In this document: one piece after another, positions 41,730 through 52,509 of the stretch
How the letters are laid out: each line of letters starts with the position of its first letter
How positions within the stretch are numbered: position 1 is the stretch's first letter
Assembly: GCA_965240325.2 (NCBI GenBank)
Contig: OZ251246.1
Location: forward strand, 744,001 to 808,000
Direction: 5' to 3'
DNA length: 64,000 nucleotides
Origin: Rebecca billardiae RCC1528
Taxonomy: Eukaryota; Haptophyta
Position numbers and translations under genes: made by a program
Notes under the pieces: generated by a model
What the model was told of the DNA's origin: nothing
Databases searched by the model: none
What the model saw: the letters and a program-made list of their open reading frames with translations, nothing else

Positions 41730-44723
41730 ATGGCTGCCGTGCTCGCGCTCGGCCGACGTCACGCACCCTATGCGCACCGCTCGGAGTGGGTGGCGCTGCG
41801 GCCGGTGGATGTGCGCGCCGTGATACGGATGGAGCAGGAGGCGAGCACGTGGGTGCAGGCCGCCTGGCGCGGGCACGCCGTCCGCGCCGCGCTTCGAAAG
41901 CCACGGCGCGGCGGCATCAACGGCGCGCTCGCTTCGCCGCGGCCGGCGCCGCCCGCCCTGCGCACGCCGTCGCCGACGCCAAGGGTGCGGCGCGTGCTCG
42001 GCGGGAGAAACACCGAGGTGCCCACTGACGCCACCCTCAGCCGCGCCCTCCGCCTCGCCGCCGCCGCGCATGCCGCGGCGGCCAAGGGAAGGCCAGCGCC
42101 TGGGCGCGGCGCGGGCTCCGCAGCCGCCGCAGCCGCAACCGTGCGCGCGGTGCGCGGCGCGGCGCGACGGAGTGCTCGCGAGTGGGCCGGCGTGGCGGGT
42201 GAAGGCACGCACAGCGTCAGGCGCCGAGCGCTGGCGCGCTGGCGCGCTGCAGCCGCGCGAGACGGCGCGCACGCGGCCGCTGCGCGCGCGCCGCTGCGCG
42301 CGCGCCGCGCGTTGCGTGCCTTCGCCTCCGCCGCGGCCGCTGCGCGCGCGGCGAGCGGCCAGCTCGACGCAGCGGAGCGCGCGATGCTCAGCCGTGCCAT
42401 TCGAGCCCTCGTGCGCCTCGCCGCGCGCCGCGCAGCCGCGCTGGCGCTCGGCGCCGTCCGTGCTACACTTCCACTCGCGCGCTGGCGGGCGCGCGCGCGC
42501 GCGGCGCCGACTGCACGGTACGCCGGCGGTGCGGTGCGGCGGCGTGCGCTCGCGCGCGCGCTGGCGGAGGCCTCCGCGCGCTCGACCCGCGCGCACGTGG
42601 CGGCCGAGCGCCTCGACGCCGCCCGTGCACTGTGGGCGCGCACAGGCGCGCGGCGCGTGCTGCGCGCCGCACGCGCGGCCGCGGCGCCGCGCGCCGCGCG
42701 CCGCGCGCGCCTCCGGCGCATCGCCCTCGCGGCGTGGTGGCTGCTGTGCGCGCGGGCGGCGTCGGCGCGGGCGCAGCGGCGGATCGCGCGGCGCGCGGCG
42801 CTGGCGCGCGCGCGCGCGCGCTGGCTCGGCGCGTGGCGCGCGCGCATCCGCCGCCGCGCCGCGCGCGCGCGCAGCGGGCACGCTGCGGCCGCGGCCGAGC
42901 TCGCCGCAACAGCGGAGGTGCGGTGGCGCCGCAAGGCGGCCGCGGGTGGCCTCGTCGCGCTGCGGCGCAGTGCGGCGGCGGCGGCGGGCGCGGCGCCGGT
43001 GCGCGTGCGCGTGCGCACGCGCGACGCCATGGCGCGCGCGCACGCCCGTGCGCGCGCCACGGGGCACGCCCTGCGCGTGCTGACTGGCCGCTATCGAGCG
43101 GCCGCCGCGCGCGCCGCGGCCGCGGCCGCTGCGGCGGCGCTGGCAGCGGCGCGCGCAGCGGCCGCGGACGGCGTGGCGAGCGCGGCGACGGGCGAGGGCG
43201 CGTACGTGGCGCAGCTGCGCTGGCGCTTCGGCCGCTGGCGTGCGCGCCTCGCCGCCGCGCCCTCGCGCGCCCTCGCGCACGTGCGCCGCGCTCAGCGCGC
43301 GCGCGCAGCCGCGGCCGCGCTGTCTCGAATCGCAGGCGCCGCGGCGCGCGCGCACGCGCGCGCGGCGCGCGCCGAGCGCGCGCGCGACGCGTGGCGACGC
43401 GCGGCGCTGCGTGAGACGGCGGGCGGCGCGGCGGCCGTGCGCGTGCACAGCGCAGAGCACGCGCTCGCCCTCGCCGCGCGCTCGCTGCGCGCGCTCGACT
43501 CCGCGCTCCGGCGCCTTGCAAGCGCTCGTGCCGCGCGCCGCGCCGCGCGCGCGGCCGCGGCCGCGATCGCCGCGCGGCGCGCGAGCGCCGCACTGCTCGC
43601 GGCGCACGTGCACGCCGCGAAGTTCGCACGCGCGCGCGTGGCGGCGGCCGTGCACGCGCGGCACGCCGGCGCGCGCGCGCTCCGCGCGCTGAGCGCCGCG
43701 GCGCTCCTGGCGCGCGCCTCCGCCGCGCAAGCCGCCGCGGCGCGCGCGCGCCGCGCCGCGGGCGGCAGTGGTGGTGCTTTGCTCGCGTGGCGGCGGCACG
43801 CGCGGCGGGGCGTGGCGGCGGGCAGCGGCGCAGCGGGGCAGGCGGTGCGTGCGCGGGCGAGTGCTCTGGCCGCATGGGCCGGGGCCGCGCACGCGTCCCG
43901 CCGCGCCGCCGCGCGCGCCGCCATCGCCCACGCGGGTGCGGCGCGCGCGCGCGCGGCGCGCGGCGCGCGGCGGTGGCGGCGCGCCGCGGTGCAACTTGCG
44001 CGGGCGGCCGCGGCGGAGGCGGTTGCGGCGCGGCACGCGCGGCTCGGCGTGTTGCGCGCGTGGGCGGCTGCACCGCCGCGCGCGCCATCGCCCACGCCCG
44101 CGCACCTTCGGCACGCCGCCCTCGCGCCCCGCTGGCGCGCGTGGTCCCGCGAGGCGCGCGGCGCGCGGCGCCGCGCCGCCGCGCGCGCGGCCGCGCGCCA
44201 CGGCACGGCCGCGGCCGCGTGGCGGCGCGCTTGGGGGCTGTGGCGGGGCCACGCGCTGGCGCGCGTGCTCGGCGAGGGCGCGGGGCAGGCGGCGCGCGGC
44301 GCGCATCGCGCACGCGCGCTCCGCGCCGCGTGCGCGGCGTGGCGCAGGCTGGCCGTCTCGGCGACGGCTGCGGCTGCGGCCGCCGCCGCAGCCCCTGAAG
44401 CAGACATGCCTGCGGCCGCGCCGCAAGCGGCCGCGCCGCAAGCGGCCGCGCCGCCTGCCGCCGCGACGCCCGCGGCCGTGCCGCCGCCGTCGTCGCAGCC
44501 ATGGCACGCTGCTGCGGCGGCGGCTGCCGAGGGTGTGCCCGCCACCGCCGCGAGCGCGCCGCCGGCAAGCTCTGCTCTGCGGTACTGGCGCGCGCGGGAG
44601 GTCGACGCAGCCGCCGTGCGCGCTCGCTCGCCCCGCCCACCCGCCGCGCGCGCCGCGCCCGCAAGCGCCATTGGGCGCGTGCCCTTGCCCGAGGCGCGGA
44701 GCGCGGCGCGCGGCGGCGCGGCA

Positions 44724-44756
<33 letters not shown>

Positions 44757-45695
44757 AGCGGCGGCGGCGCTGGGCCTCTGCGTGTCGTGCGTGGCGGCGG
44801 CATCCGTCCCGTCAGCAGCCGCGCTGCCGACGGCGGACCCCACGGCCGCGCCGTCGCGCGGGCGTGGCACACCCTGCGCACGCACGCAGGCGCGGCGCGC
44901 GCGCGCACACATGTCGCGGCGCGCGTGCTCGACCGCCGCCGCGCGCGCGCGCTGCGGCTGTGGGCGGCGGCGGCCTTTGCAGCCCGTGTGGGCAGGGCAG
45001 CGCTCGGCGCCGCGGCCGTGGCATGGCGCGCGCACGCCCGCGCGGCAGCGGCGCGCGCGGCAGCGGCGGCGGCCGTGGTCGCTGCCGCTCGCGCGCGCGG
45101 CTGGGCGCGCACGCGCAGCGCGTGCGCGAGCGCGCGCGTGCGCAGGAGGCCGCGGCACGTGCAGCCAGGCGGGGGCGCGAGTGCCCTGGGCGCCGCCGCT
45201 GCACGCTCGGCGCTCGCGCGCTGGGCAAAGGCAGCAGCGCTTGAGCTCGCACTGGCCGTGCCCCCGCCTGCGCCAAGCCCCACGCACGCCCCCCCAGCGG
45301 CCTCGCCGTCACGCGCCGCCGCCGCCGCCGCCGCCGTGGCAGCCCGCCCGTGGAGCCGTGCTGAAGCGGCGGTGCGCACGGCCGCGGATGGCAGCAGTGC
45401 AACGCCGCGGCGCGCCGCGGGGTCGCAGCCCAAGCCGCGGCAGTCGCCCGTGCGCGCGCCGCGCGCGACACGCGAGCAAGGGCCGGCAGAGCGACCCCTG
45501 GTCCGAGCGCGCGTGACAGCCGCGTCCCGCCGCGTGCTGCTGCGCGCAGCGGCGCGCCAGACGGCGACGGCGCGCTGCGCGGACGCACTGGGCGTGTGGC
45601 GGGCTCTGGCACAGCGCGCGGCACTGCGCGAGCTCCGCGCGCTCGGAGCGCGCGTTCGCAGTGGTGCTGGCAGCATGACGACGAAGCATCATTGA
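41730..45695 (+). CDS. Ala/Arg-rich protein with Sfi1-like Trp repeats
   Basis: An open frame of about 1321 residues from the ATG at 41730; an ATG at 41637 lies in the palindrome arm. Near residue 40 an IQ-like motif appears (WVQAAWRGHAVRAALRK). From there, long helices repeat a pattern of leucine/alanine pairs followed by W or F and basic residues at intervals of 30-60 (RRRALARWRAAAARDGA, AWRRAWGLWRGHALA, ALRAACAAWRRLAV). This resembles the centrin-binding repeats of Sfi1, a basal-body and spindle-pole scaffold. A Pro/Ala linker near residue 900 (APQAAAPQAA) separates two repeat arrays. The opposite strand is also open for most of the length because GC content is extreme, so strand choice rests on the Trp periodicity and IQ motif. 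Centrin binding is inference. Confidence 0.6.
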
Positions 45696-45791
45696 CAAAT
45701 ATATTGCACATCATCACATGCAGCTCAGGCAGGCGCGATTGACGCCCGCCAGTAGTAGGCCGCCCCAGGCTGAAATTGAAAACGTTCAAAT

Positions 45792-45823
45792 TATATATAT
45801 ATATATATATATAATATATATTA
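45792..45823. repeat. AT microsatellite in the 3' flank
   Basis: Alternating AT in an AT-rich stretch following the Sfi1-like gene. No gene is visible from 45696 to 46272. Confidence 0.85.
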
Positions 45824-46272
45824 AAATTGTCTGAAGTTCAGTTATCAGCGCATACTTAGTTAGTTAGTACGATTCCATGGTCGAAGCGAGGCTTCCCATC
45901 GAGCCGCTATCGAGCGTCGCCTTGCAAGACGACAGCGTCCGTCTTAGTTAGCAGAGCCCACGCGTGAGTGGCGTGCCGTCCCTCATGCGGCCCGACGGTG
46001 GCGAGGCGGCCGCCGTGCGGCCGTGCGCGACACAGCGAGTGCGAGTCCGCATGCCGACGGTCACGGAACAAACCAGACAAATGGCGGTGTAGGCCGCCAG
46101 GCAGAGGGCGAGCTGCCCAAGAAAAAAGAGGCGGGTGGACTGCAGTGGGCAGGACGAGCGAGACCACAGAGTGCCGCAGACAATGCCAGGCGCCCCCGGA
46201 ACGCAGCGAGCTCAGGCGCATCTCGCGCACTGAGAGGCTCGTGCGGCCGCGAGCGCCGTGGTGGGCGCAGCC

Positions 46273-46551
46273 TCAGTCGTCGTCGTCGTCGAGGAGGTCG
46301 GTGCGAAAGGCGTGGCTGTACAAGCACTCCATCGTGCAGAAGCGCTCGCGGTCTAGGCTCTCGGAGAGCTGGCCGAGGATCTTGACGCCGGCGTGCTTTG
46401 CAACCGAGTGCACGAGCACGCTCTTCAAGCTGCCGCCGCAGTTGAGGCACGCGGTGGCGTCGGCGAAGGCGGATGGATCGGCGCGGTCGTGCGGGGCGTA
46501 CTGCCGCCGCCCCGGGATCGGGACCGCAGGCTGCTTCGGCGGCTTGCACAT
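46273..46551 (-). CDS. small Cys-pair (zinc-binding-like) protein, hypothetical
   Basis: 92 residues from an ATG, single exon. The chain has a CLNCGG knuckle near residue 35 and a second Cys pair in RFCTMECLYSHAF near residue 75, separated by about 36 residues. The pattern C-x2-C...C-x3-C, with nearby His, suggests a single zinc ribbon or treble-clef-like site. The C-terminus is five Asp residues after a Leu-Leu pair. Composition is ordinary compared with the surrounding chance frames, which supports it being real. It is divergent from the nucleoside transporter, with 256 bases between the start codons. The family is not recognised and no function is claimed. Confidence 0.6.
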   Translation of the reverse strand: MCKPPKQPAVPIPGRRQYAPHDRADPSAFADATACLNCGGSLKSVLVHSVAKHAGVKILGQLSESLDRERFCTMECLYSHAFRTDLLDDDDD

Positions 46552-46807
46552 CGCGAGGGTATTCGGCGGCTCCGCGTGGCGCGGCTATCTCAGCATGCTG
46601 CTGCCATGAACTCGTCTCTGGACTGGCAAGGCGCGTGCCAAGTCCTGCGCTCGCTGACTCGGCCGCTCGCCCAAGCCCTGGCCGTGTCTGGAATTCAGTT
46701 CCGGCGCACAAAAAAGCCGGAACGAGCTCTTTCCGATCAGCAGTGCGCATCAACTCGGCTGGCCAGACGTTGGCACGTGCAACCCCGGCCGCGGGCGCCG
46801 GGCCAGC

Positions 46808-48070
46808 ATGGCCGCCGCCGACGTCCCGCCCGCGTACCTCACGTGCCTCGGTGTCTCGAACGTCGCGCCGTGGCTGGCTTACATCTCGGCGATCGACTAC
46901 CTGGACACTACCCTCCCGGCCGCTCGCCTCGGCTTCACCCTGCCCGTCGCCAACCTCTCCGCGCTCCTCCTCGTCACACTCGTGCTTGTCGTCTGCTCGG
47001 TGCAGCCGCCGCACGGAGCGCTCGTGCCGGTACTCGGCGTGCAGGCGGTGTGCGTCGCGGCCGTGCCGCTCCTAGACGCCGTGCTGCCACCAGCCGTGGC
47101 CGCGGCAGCCATCGTCCTCTCTGTGTGTATCTGCGCCGCCACGTCCGCCGTCTCGCAGGCGGTCGTCTACTCGCTCGCGGCCGCGCTCGGCAGCACGCGC
47201 CGCGGCTGGCCGTACCCGGCAGCGGTGGAGCTGGGCAAGGGGCTCGCCGGCTTCGTCATTATTTTCGTGCGCATCGGCACCAAGCTCGCCGTCTCGCCCG
47301 CCGAAGCCGACTTCGCGCCCGCCGAGCGCCGCTCGGCACTCGTCTTCTTTGCTTGCGCGTGCGGCGCGCAGCTGGGCGCATGCGCGGCCGCGCGCGCGCT
47401 GCTCGCTCGGCTGCCGCGCGACGGCGGCGTGGAGGGCGGCGACGGAGGCGCGCGCGGCGGCGCCGGCTCGCCGCTCCTCCAGCCGCCCAAGCCCGCTCCG
47501 CCGCCGCCCGCAGAACTCGGCGTCGTGCCCTCGCGCATGCGCACGACCGCACTCGCCGTCTCGGACCTCGGCGCCGCGCTTGTGCTCATCTTTGCAGTCT
47601 GCCTCGCCTGCTTCCCCGGAGTCGCGAGCGCGTTCCCGCCGCGCGCGGCGGCGCTGAAGGGGTGGATGGCGGTGGCGCTCGTGCTGTGCTTCAACGCGGG
47701 CGACCTCGTCGGCAAGGCGCTCCCGGCGTGCGTCGAGCTCTTCGACCGGCGCTCGCTGTGGCTGGGCGTGTGCGCTCACTCGCTGTTTGTGCCGCTGTGC
47801 TGCGCGCGCGCGCGCCCGCCCGCGGCGCTCCCGGCGTGGGCGGCGTCGGACGCGGCGGCGTTCGTGCTGATCGGCGCGCTTGGGCTGAGCACGGGCTACC
47901 TCTCCACCGCCGCCGTCGTCCTGCTGCCGCGCGCCGCGCCCGGCGGCACCCAAGCCGCGCGAGAGCTGGCCGGACAGGTAGGAGTCCTGTTCCTCGTGCT
48001 CGGGCTCTGCCTTGGCGCGCTCGGCGGCCTCGGCCTCTCGCGCGCGCTCGGCCTCGGGCCCGCCGGGTGA
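46808..48070 (+). CDS. equilibrative nucleoside transporter (ENT/SLC29 family)
   Basis: A 420-residue single-exon membrane protein that would carry nucleosides or nucleobases across a membrane. It begins with the family's first-helix signature: PWLAYISAIDYLDTTLP corresponds to the PWN-F-TA-DYF motif. I count about ten to eleven hydrophobic segments, in line with the eleven expected. A long hydrophilic Gly/Pro-rich loop near residues 205-245 (GGVEGGDGGARGG) falls where ENTs have their large cytosolic loop between helices 6 and 7. Helix 8 holds CFNAGDLVGKALPA, matching the FN-D-GR motif. Near the end, GLSTGYLSTAAVVLLP matches the helix-10 SNGYL motif. Substrate range and membrane cannot be told from sequence. 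The C-terminus after the last helix is short. Confidence 0.88.
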   Translation: MAAADVPPAYLTCLGVSNVAPWLAYISAIDYLDTTLPAARLGFTLPVANLSALLLVTLVLVVCSVQPPHGALVPVLGVQAVCVAAVPLLDAVLPPAVAAAAIVLSVCICAATSAVSQAVVYSLAAALGSTRRGWPYPAAVELGKGLAGFVIIFVRIGTKLAVSPAEADFAPAERRSALVFFACACGAQLGACAAARALLARLPRDGGVEGGDGGARGGAGSPLLQPPKPAPPPPAELGVVPSRMRTTALAVSDLGAALVLIFAVCLACFPGVASAFPPRAAALKGWMAVALVLCFNAGDLVGKALPACVELFDRRSLWLGVCAHSLFVPLCCARARPPAALPAWAASDAAAFVLIGALGLSTGYLSTAAVVLLPRAAPGGTQAARELAGQVGVLFLVLGLCLGALGGLGLSRALGLGPAG

Positions 48071-48600
48071 GCCCAGCGACTGCAGTGAATGACGCGCACT
48101 ACGCGGATGTGAATGGTGACATCTGACACCGTTGAATTGGGCTGGCCGACAGCCCGGTAGCCGTAGCCTAGCGCGTGGACGACTCGGGCGCGGTCGTCCG
48201 GCCAGGCTGGCACCGCGTCACGGACACTCGTGCCGCGCGGCGCAGCCGCAGTCGTCGCCGATGCGCCCGGCCGGCCTGCTGACCGGCCGCACCGGGCGTG
48301 AGCCGCCCGCCCGGCGGCCCCGGGGACCTCGGAAAACAAGCAGCGACTACCCGTCTGCAGTGGACGAGGTCGCCACTCGGGAGCGCGTGGGCCCGTGCAT
48401 CAGTGCGAGGATTGTCGTCCTGTGTGAGCGTCGTGGTGCTTCCGCCGTCCTGTGTGGAGCGTGCACGGACGAGCGTGTCATCCTGCAGTCGCGTGGGCGG
48501 CGAATGCGCCTATGCGGCGATCCCTGAGGAGTGAGTTCCAGAGTGGTAGAGAGCCACCGGACCAATTCTATGATTTAAAGACACAGGCACGAGGGCGCAG
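48071..48600. other. intergenic, no gene seen
   Basis: Short frames only, none with a domain. Composition is intermediate between genes and AT-rich spacers. Confidence 0.5.
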
Positions 48601-48639
48601 CTCTCCTGATTCGTCTGTCGAAGTACTGAATGGAGTTCA

Positions 48640-49080
48640 ATGGAGGATGTCGGAGCGCGTTGGCCGCGGGTGAGGGAGTCGTCGTATCCGATGCTGAGCA
48701 CATGGTCACTGAGGTAGTAGGCGCCCGGGGATGCCGCTGTTTTGCAGTCGTCGTCGGCCTTGGTCATCATGTAGTTGCCCGCCTCGTCGACCGAGGCTGT
48801 TCAAGTTGATGCCGTAGTGCAGGTAGTGGGTGTGGTCGCCCGGGCCGGTGTGCGCGGCCTAGTGGCCTTGCCGAGTTGAGGGAGTAGTCGCCCTTGCCGT
48901 TGAGGAAGTCGTCGTCCTTGCCGTTGAGGAAGTCGTCGCCCTGGCCGCAGAGGAAGTCGTCGCCCTTGCCGTTGAGGATGTCGTCGCCCTGGCCGCTGAG
49001 GATCAGGATGCCTGCCCTGCCCGGCTGGGCGCACCTGGCGCGCCAGCGCCGCGCGCTGCTCTAGGCCAGCGACAACGGCG
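48640..49080 (-). pseudogene. remnant of an RTX-like acidic repeat protein
   Basis: On the minus strand, from about 49010 to 48880, a 24-base tandem unit encodes GQGDDILN, GKGDDFLC, GQGDDFLN and GKDDDFLN in succession. This is a Gly-Asp-rich repeat resembling calcium-binding RTX repeats but with an eight- instead of nine-residue period. Coding-like sequence continues as HTHYLHYGINLNSL. After a change of frame near 48795 it continues as EAGNYMMTKADDDCKTA and GAYYLSDHVLSIGYDDSL. No start codon or longer open frame joins these parts, so it looks like a decayed gene or exons of a larger one. RTX repeats occur in many secreted proteins; no toxin or enzyme domain is visible. Confidence 0.5.
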
Positions 49081-49269
49081 CGGCAGCAGCCAGAGCTCTG
49101 AAAGCTACAATCTATTACATTTTCGTCGTCTTGTAATGAACAATGAAAACTTATCCTCATCAGGAAATGATGATGGATGATGATGAATACTCGAGTTCGG
49201 TGTTCGGTTTTGTTGTTACATTATCATACAGTAGGAGCCAGGAGGGATCGCGATCATGTATCATAGCGC

Positions 49270-50565
49270 ATGCCTCACGTAACGTATGTTATGCGTCGAT
49301 CGAATTTCATAATAGTCTTCGTCATCATCATCCACGGAACGATACTGGAGATACGTGCTCGTTATTGGGTATCGAGTTCGATCTGCGTGGGCCAACAGCT
49401 GGCGATGCTCACGCTCATCAACCTCATCCTCCTCGGCAGGATGCACAAGCCGGACCACTTCTGCCCCGACGTGGTCGGGCCGGTAGGGCGGGGCGTCATC
49501 GGCCTGCCGAGGCGTCCAGGAACCGCCGAGCCCTCGCGCTTCGTGCTGCGTCACATCTCTAAGTGCGGTGGCACGGTCGCCGGAGGCCTTGTCAAAATCG
49601 CGCTCAACGAGACGCGCTACGTGTTCGTCAGTGACCGGCATGCGATGCACCGCGACGTCGGGAAGCGGGCGGGGCGGCACTTCAGCGCCGTCCTCACGCG
49701 CAACCCGTGCGCGCTCTACCTCTCGCTCGTCGGTTTCGACCACCTCAAGCCGTGGCGCACCATGGTCGCAGAAAACAAGCAAAGCCCGCAAAGGCCGCCC
49801 GACGACGCGGCGGATTTCGCGGCGTGGAGGAAGTACATGGCGAGCTGGATCGCCGGCGCGCGGTACGGCCCGGGCGTGGGGTACGCGTCGCACGACCACT
49901 GGACTGCCGTGATCGCGCCCGAGTGCAAGCGCACCAGCAGCGCACAGGACTCGGCTTGGCCATGCGCCAACTGCACGCGACGGCGAGCCGCCGCAGAGCT
50001 GCGGGCTGCTGACCCGGCGGCGTTCGCGCACTGCTGGGTTGCGAACGAGCGGCTGGGCGAGGACCTGCGTGAGTGCCTGCGTGCGTACGAGGCGCACGCC
50101 AACGCGAGCCTCTTGCCCGCCGAGTGGGCAGCGCTCGAGCGCGGGCTGGCCGAGCCTTCCAGCCTGCTGCCGCCGAGCAAGCAACTGGGGACCCGGGCCA
50201 AACGCCACCCGGACTGCCAGAGCGTCTTCACGCGGGGCGGTGCGCTTGAGGAGCTTGTGTTCGAGCTCGACGGCGCGCTGTTCCGCTCGCTCGGGTACGA
50301 GTCGTGCTGCACGCCGCGCAACCTCACGGCCGCGGCGCTGCATGGCCAAGCGGCTGCCATGCGGCTGTGGCCAGCCGGGCCATGGGGGCATGAGCGGCCG
50401 ACTGGGCGGCCGAGGCCTCGCGCTGTGCGCCCCGCGCAGCTACCGCCGCGCCAGGCCGTGCGGCGGGACAGGCCGCGTGCGGCCCCAGCCCCGCTTCGCA
50501 AGCCGACGGCCGGCATGAAGAAGGACATCAAGCCAAAGGGGAAGGTGGAACATCGCGCGCTCTAA
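49270..50565 (+). CDS. sulfotransferase-like protein, tandem copy 1
   Basis: 431 residues. A hydrophobic segment near the start (NFIIVFVIIIHGTILEI) or the later LAMLTLINLILLG would act as a type II Golgi anchor. FVLRHISKCGGTVAGGLV near residue 85 has the HISK-x-GGT loop of sulfotransferases that binds the 5'-phosphosulfate of PAPS. VLTRNPCALYLSLVGFDH follows with the R-x-P-x4-S spacing of the 3'-phosphate site. Several paired cysteines (WPCANC, YESCCTP) suggest a lumenal disulfide-bonded fold. An acceptor glycan cannot be named. The C-terminal ~45 residues are basic and differ from the second copy, which lies about 0.9 kb downstream and is nearly identical from AWRKYMASW onward. The ATG at 49270 is the longest choice; a start at MLTLINL is possible. 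Confidence 0.78.
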   Translation: MPHVTYVMRRSNFIIVFVIIIHGTILEIRARYWVSSSICVGQQLAMLTLINLILLGRMHKPDHFCPDVVGPVGRGVIGLPRRPGTAEPSRFVLRHISKCGGTVAGGLVKIALNETRYVFVSDRHAMHRDVGKRAGRHFSAVLTRNPCALYLSLVGFDHLKPWRTMVAENKQSPQRPPDDAADFAAWRKYMASWIAGARYGPGVGYASHDHWTAVIAPECKRTSSAQDSAWPCANCTRRRAAAELRAADPAAFAHCWVANERLGEDLRECLRAYEAHANASLLPAEWAALERGLAEPSSLLPPSKQLGTRAKRHPDCQSVFTRGGALEELVFELDGALFRSLGYESCCTPRNLTAAALHGQAAAMRLWPAGPWGHERPTGRPRPRAVRPAQLPPRQAVRRDRPRAAPAPLRKPTAGMKKDIKPKGKVEHRAL

Positions 50566-50944
50566 CCGTGTCCGTTACCGTGTGACGACGCCGTCATTGA
50601 CGATATATCGTCTTTTTATAGCAGTAGTACTAGCTAGTAGCCACAGCGGCAGCCAGCAGGCCCAGCCTCTCTAGGCTCTCCGATGATGCTGGCAACCGGC
50701 GTAGTCTCTTCGGAGGCAACGGCGCCCGGATGGCGACCGTTTGCTCCGATTGCTCATGCTGGCACAACATACTGATAATGACGATACGTTAACTCGGTCG
50801 GTGATACTGATACTGTTCATCGACGATCGTTCGTCCGCGATATATATACTCATTCGCGAGCGCCTAATCGTAAGAGTCCGCGGACTTGATATGCTGCGGT
50901 GGTAGTGACTGACGAAGTCTGACGAATGCACGCATGTAACTCGG

Positions 50945-51003
<59 letters not shown>

Positions 51004-51031
51004 TATAATATATATATATTATATATATATA
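50945..51031. repeat. AT microsatellite between the tandem sulfotransferase genes
   Basis: Nearly pure AT with a few TATTATA interruptions, inside about 0.9 kb of non-coding DNA between the two copies (50566-51462). No other feature is recognised there. Confidence 0.93.
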
Positions 51032-51462
51032 CGGAATAATGGCGCGCGGTGCTGCAGGGCGGAGCGCGCAGCGTGGAGCCCGCAGTGCGGGCCCTAAGTC
51101 ACCAGTATTAACATTACCTATTAATATGCTTTAATTAATAAGCTGCTATGCGTAGCACTCGGCGCCGGTGTGCCTGTGCAGCTGTAGCCGCCGTTCTCGC
51201 TGAATGTGTCAGTCACTGTTGACTGTGCGCCGACGGCGACGGCGACGGTCACGGAGTCGGACACGGTGCGACTCGGCGAGTGGACTCACTGCCACTGGTG
51301 AGTGGTGACCGACTGACCGTGACGCCCGCACCGTGAGGGCTCTGTCGTCGCCGCATGGCGCCCGGCGGGTGTGAGTAGGCACCCGCAGCAGTCCATCTCG
51401 CTGGACTGACACCATGAGTACTGGCCGGCGCCCGGCATCCGGTGGAACCATGCCGCTGCAGC

Positions 51463-52509
51463 ATGGCGGCAGGCCTGCCGATGCTCGCGCTCACGCTGCT
51501 CGGTCGCAGAGGCAAGCCGGACCACGTCTGCCCCGACGTGGTCGGGCCGGTCGGGCGGGGCGTCATCGGCCTGCCGATGCGTCCAGAACCCGCCGAGCCC
51601 TCGCGCTTCGTGCTGCGCCACATCTCTAAGTGCGGTGGCACGGTCGCCACCGCGCTCGTCGGAAGTGCCCTCAACAAGTCGCGCTACGCGATCATCAGCG
51701 ACCGGCAGGCGATGCACCGCGACGTCGGGAAGCGGGCGGGGCGGCACTTCAGCGCCGTCCTCACGCGCAACCCGTGCGCGCTCTACCTCTCGCACGTCGG
51801 TTTCGACCATGTCAAGCCGTGGCGCACCATGGTCGCACAATCCAGACAAGCGCCGCCCACGCCGCCGGACGACATGGCGGATTTTGTGGCGTGGAGGAAG
51901 TACATGGCGAGCTGGATCGCCGGCGCGCGGTACGGCCCGGGCGTGGGGTACGCGTCGCACGACCACTGGACTGCCGTGATCGCGCCCGAGTGCAAGCGCA
52001 CCAGCAGCGCACAGGACTCGGCTTGGCCGTGCGCCAACTGCACGCGACGGCGAGCCGCCGCAGAGCTGCGGGCTGCTGACCCGGCGGCGTTCGCGCACTG
52101 CTGGGTTGCGAACGAGCGGCTGGGCGAGGACCTGCGTGAGTGCCTGCGTGCGTACGAGGCGCACGCCAACGCGAGCCTCTTGCCCGCCGAGTGGGCAGCG
52201 CTCGAGCGCGGGCTGGCCGAGCCTTCCAGCCTGCTGCCGCCGAGCAAGCAGCTGTGGACCCGGGCCAAACGCCACCCGGACTGCCAGAGCGTCTTCACGC
52301 GGGGCGGTGCGCTGGAGCAGCTTGTGTTCAAGCTCGACGGCGCGCTGTTCCGCGCGCTCGGGTACGAGTCGTGCTGCACGCCGCGCAACCTCACGGCCGC
52401 GGCGCTGCATGGCCAAGCGGCTGCCATGCGGCCGTGGCCAGCCGGGCCATGGCGGCATGGCCGCATGAGCGGCTCGGTGGTTGGAGCGCTCAGTCGAGGC
52501 CGCGCATAG
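51463..52509 (+). CDS. sulfotransferase-like protein, tandem copy 2
   Basis: 348 residues from the ATG at 51463. It has a short hydrophobic start (GLPMLALTLLG) and then KPDHVCPDVVGPVGRGVIGL shared with copy 1. The PAPS loop reads HISKCGGTVATALV and the second site VLTRNPCALYLSHVGFDH. Sequence just after the loop (GSALNKSRYAIISDRQ) differs clearly from copy 1, while the ~170 residues from AWRKYMASW to SKQL are identical. The C-terminus is shorter and unrelated to that of copy 1. The pair is therefore a mosaic duplication. Either could be the functional copy; both keep the nucleotide-binding residues. Confidence 0.78.
   Translation: MAAGLPMLALTLLGRRGKPDHVCPDVVGPVGRGVIGLPMRPEPAEPSRFVLRHISKCGGTVATALVGSALNKSRYAIISDRQAMHRDVGKRAGRHFSAVLTRNPCALYLSHVGFDHVKPWRTMVAQSRQAPPTPPDDMADFVAWRKYMASWIAGARYGPGVGYASHDHWTAVIAPECKRTSSAQDSAWPCANCTRRRAAAELRAADPAAFAHCWVANERLGEDLRECLRAYEAHANASLLPAEWAALERGLAEPSSLLPPSKQLWTRAKRHPDCQSVFTRGGALEQLVFKLDGALFRALGYESCCTPRNLTAAALHGQAAAMRPWPAGPWRHGRMSGSVVGALSRGRA

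Noticed and set aside
41643-45287. 1214-codon minus-strand frame opposite the Sfi1-like gene
   Set aside because: Arg/Gly-rich mirror of the plus-strand codons; the plus strand shows an IQ motif and Trp periodicity, this one shows neither.
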